Positions 6,204 to 6,999 of a DNA stretch of 6,999 bases are shown piece by piece. Position 1 is the first letter of the stretch. Every line of letters begins with the position of its first letter. Source of the stretch: an uncultured Persicitalea sp. (GTDB taxonomy: Bacteria; Bacteroidota; Bacteroidia; Cytophagales; Spirosomataceae); assembly GCA_950075905.1 (NCBI GenBank), contig CATMVR010000260.1:1-6999 (forward strand). Direction: 5' to 3'. The translations under genes were made by a program, and so were the position numbers. The notes below the pieces were generated by a model. That model saw nothing but the letters and a program-made list of their open reading frames with translations, was not told the origin of the DNA and ran no database searches.

Positions 6204-6999
6204 TTAGGGGGTTGGAAACTGCTCAATTGTATTTTTGATCTCAGCAAACTTGCGGGAATAGCTCAGCGTAATAACCATGATAAACCACGGAAAAAACAGA
6301 AACTGACCTCCGGTAAGGTTGCTCTCAAAAAAAGGAATGACGAGCAAAGGCAGAAAGAAAAGGTAGTAGGTGGCAAACACCCGGAGGTAGTACCACAGCG
6401 AACGTACTACCACGATGTAAACAAAAAAAGCAAATACCACTACACCCGATCCAAATAGTACTTCGTAGTAGGAATTGTGGTAGCCCGACCAGCCGCTTAT
6501 AGCCTCGATTCTGGCGGTATTAAACATCCCGATGCCCGTGACCCACAAATCAGGACTTTCGTTGAAGTAGTGAATCAGGGACACCGAGCGGCTCAGCCGG
6601 GCTTCTCCCTTCTCCTGCTGTACCCTGGTTTTTTCCAGACGGGAGTTCAAAGCCGAGGTGGGATCCTGCGCCAGGTAGTACACCATGCCCAGGGGGATCA
6701 GCGAAAGCACGACTTTTTGGTAGAGCGGGATACGCCGGTATTTAAAAATAAACACCAGCCCTACCAGGGCCAAACTAAGCCAGGACGCCTGATTGCCCGA
6801 GATCAGCACCAGGTCGTAGCCGGCGAACTTCAGCTCCGGACCCCAGAACCCGCCCGAGTTGGAGGTGGTGATGCAGTTGGTCAACGCGCCCTTGGTGACC
6901 ACCATGTAGCGGGACCCACAGGGAGCACAGGTGCCCGTCAGCGGTCCGGCGGCGAAGATCAGCACGTTTTCCGGAGACAGCGGATCGACCGTCGGGTCC
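6204..6999 (-). CDS. Chimeric open frame: aldehyde ferredoxin oxidoreductase piece joined to C-terminal part of an O-antigen ligase/polymerase; partial at right edge
   Basis: One frame runs without a stop from the window edge to the TAA at 6204-6206. From about 6794 down it encodes 196 residues of a multi-spanning inner-membrane protein of the O-antigen ligase/Wzy type, which joins or polymerises lipid-linked surface sugars on the periplasmic side. Hydrophobic segments lie near 6785-6743, 6714-6669, 6443-6390, 6368-6324 and 6302-6252. The large loop between the second and third carries GIGMFN (6536-6519) and then GYHNSYYEVLFGSG (6485-6444), the GxG plus HN motif typical of this family's active-site loop. 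The N-terminal half of a normal ligase of about 400 residues or more is missing. In its place 6999-6795 encode part of a cytoplasmic tungsten enzyme, so the join does not make sense as a protein. A GTG at 6965 is an internal valine codon, not a start. The polymerase call is good; the fusion is most likely an artefact. Confidence 0.8.
   Translation of the reverse strand, partial: DPTVDPLSPENVLIFAAGPLTGTCAPCGSRYMVVTKGALTNCITTSNSGGFWGPELKFAGYDLVLISGNQASWLSLALVGLVFIFKYRRIPLYQKVVLSLIPLGMVYYLAQDPTSALNSRLEKTRVQQEKGEARLSRSVSLIHYFNESPDLWVTGIGMFNTARIEAISGWSGYHNSYYEVLFGSGVVVFAFFVYIVVVRSLWYYLRVFATYYLFFLPLLVIPFFESNLTGGQFLFFPWFIMVITLSYSRKFAEIKNTIEQFPTP
6795..6999 (-). pseudogene. Fragment of aldehyde:ferredoxin oxidoreductase N-terminal domain (AOR family)
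   Basis: The 68 residues from DPTVDPLSPEN to AGYDLVLISG align without gaps, from my memory of the family, to about residues 47-114 of Pyrococcus furiosus AOR. That span is part of the N-terminal domain that holds the tungsten-bis-pterin cofactor. Landmarks are PLSPEN, GPLTGT, SRY with the arginine matching Arg76, VVTK, SNSGG with the asparagine matching Asn93, and ELKFAGYD. The family needs about 600 residues with cysteines further on that bind an iron-sulfur cluster; here the sequence ends abruptly at about 6795 and becomes a membrane protein. G+C is 130 of 199 bases for 6801-6999, higher than the adjacent polymerase part. Its start and upstream codons lie outside the window. These enzymes belong mainly to anaerobic archaea and bacteria, which does not fit the rest of the window. 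Confidence 0.85.

Noticed and set aside
6156..6458. Plus-strand 100-codon frame opposite the polymerase gene
   Set aside because: It runs through the terminator hairpin, is antisense to membrane segments of the polymerase, and its Lys-rich translation reflects complementary Phe/Leu codons.
6204..6965. Taking GTG at 6965 as the true start of a 253-residue membrane protein
   Set aside because: The frame stays open to the window edge and the 11 codons before 6965 (DPTVDPLSPEN) continue the conserved AOR sequence, so the GTG is an internal valine codon.
1..6999. A defence, secretion or biosynthetic system spanning the window
   Set aside because: The complete genes are unrelated housekeeping or metabolic functions on different strands, and no nuclease, toxin, transposase or cluster of partner genes is present.

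Overview
The window looks like chromosomal DNA of an aerobic Bacteroidota bacterium, most likely of the order Cytophagales (Spirosoma/Dyadobacter-like). This placement is an inference from three things: the protein styles, an exact Bacteroidota-type promoter -7 motif (TAnnTTTG) before the pseudouridine synthase gene, and the absence of clear Shine-Dalgarno sites. No 16S or other phylogenetic marker is present.

Layout, left to right. Bases 1-100 are a short non-coding tail with a possible interspersed-repeat remnant. Bases 101-1801 (minus) encode a membrane-anchored carboxy-terminal processing protease of family S41 (CtpA/Prc type). Bases 1921-3897 (minus) encode acetoacetyl-CoA synthetase, which lies upstream of the protease gene in the direction of transcription; the 119-bp gap holds a weak hairpin. 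Bases 3898-4229 are a divergent regulatory gap. Bases 4230-5756 (plus) encode an RluB/RsuA-family rRNA pseudouridine synthase whose N-terminal half is a long Arg/Asp-rich disordered extension built partly from a 99-bp in-frame repeat. Bases 5757-6203 are an AT-rich convergent gap ending in a strong hairpin. Bases 6204-6999 (minus, open at the right edge) form one continuous frame made of two unrelated pieces.

That last frame is the notable part. Its C-terminal 196 codons are the membrane end of an O-antigen ligase/polysaccharide polymerase (Wzy/WaaL-like). Its upstream 68 codons (about 6795-6999) are a clear piece of the N-terminal domain of aldehyde:ferredoxin oxidoreductase, a tungsten enzyme typical of anaerobes. 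Base composition changes at the junction: I counted 130 G+C in 199 bases for 6801-6999, while sampled lines of the polymerase part lie between about 42 and 57 percent. The simplest explanation is a chimeric join from assembly or library preparation; a natural recombination scar is less likely, and a functional fusion protein very unlikely.

The three complete genes have unrelated jobs (envelope proteolysis, acetoacetate activation, rRNA modification) and show no sign of forming one system. I found no CRISPR array, tRNA, rRNA, transposase or defence system.
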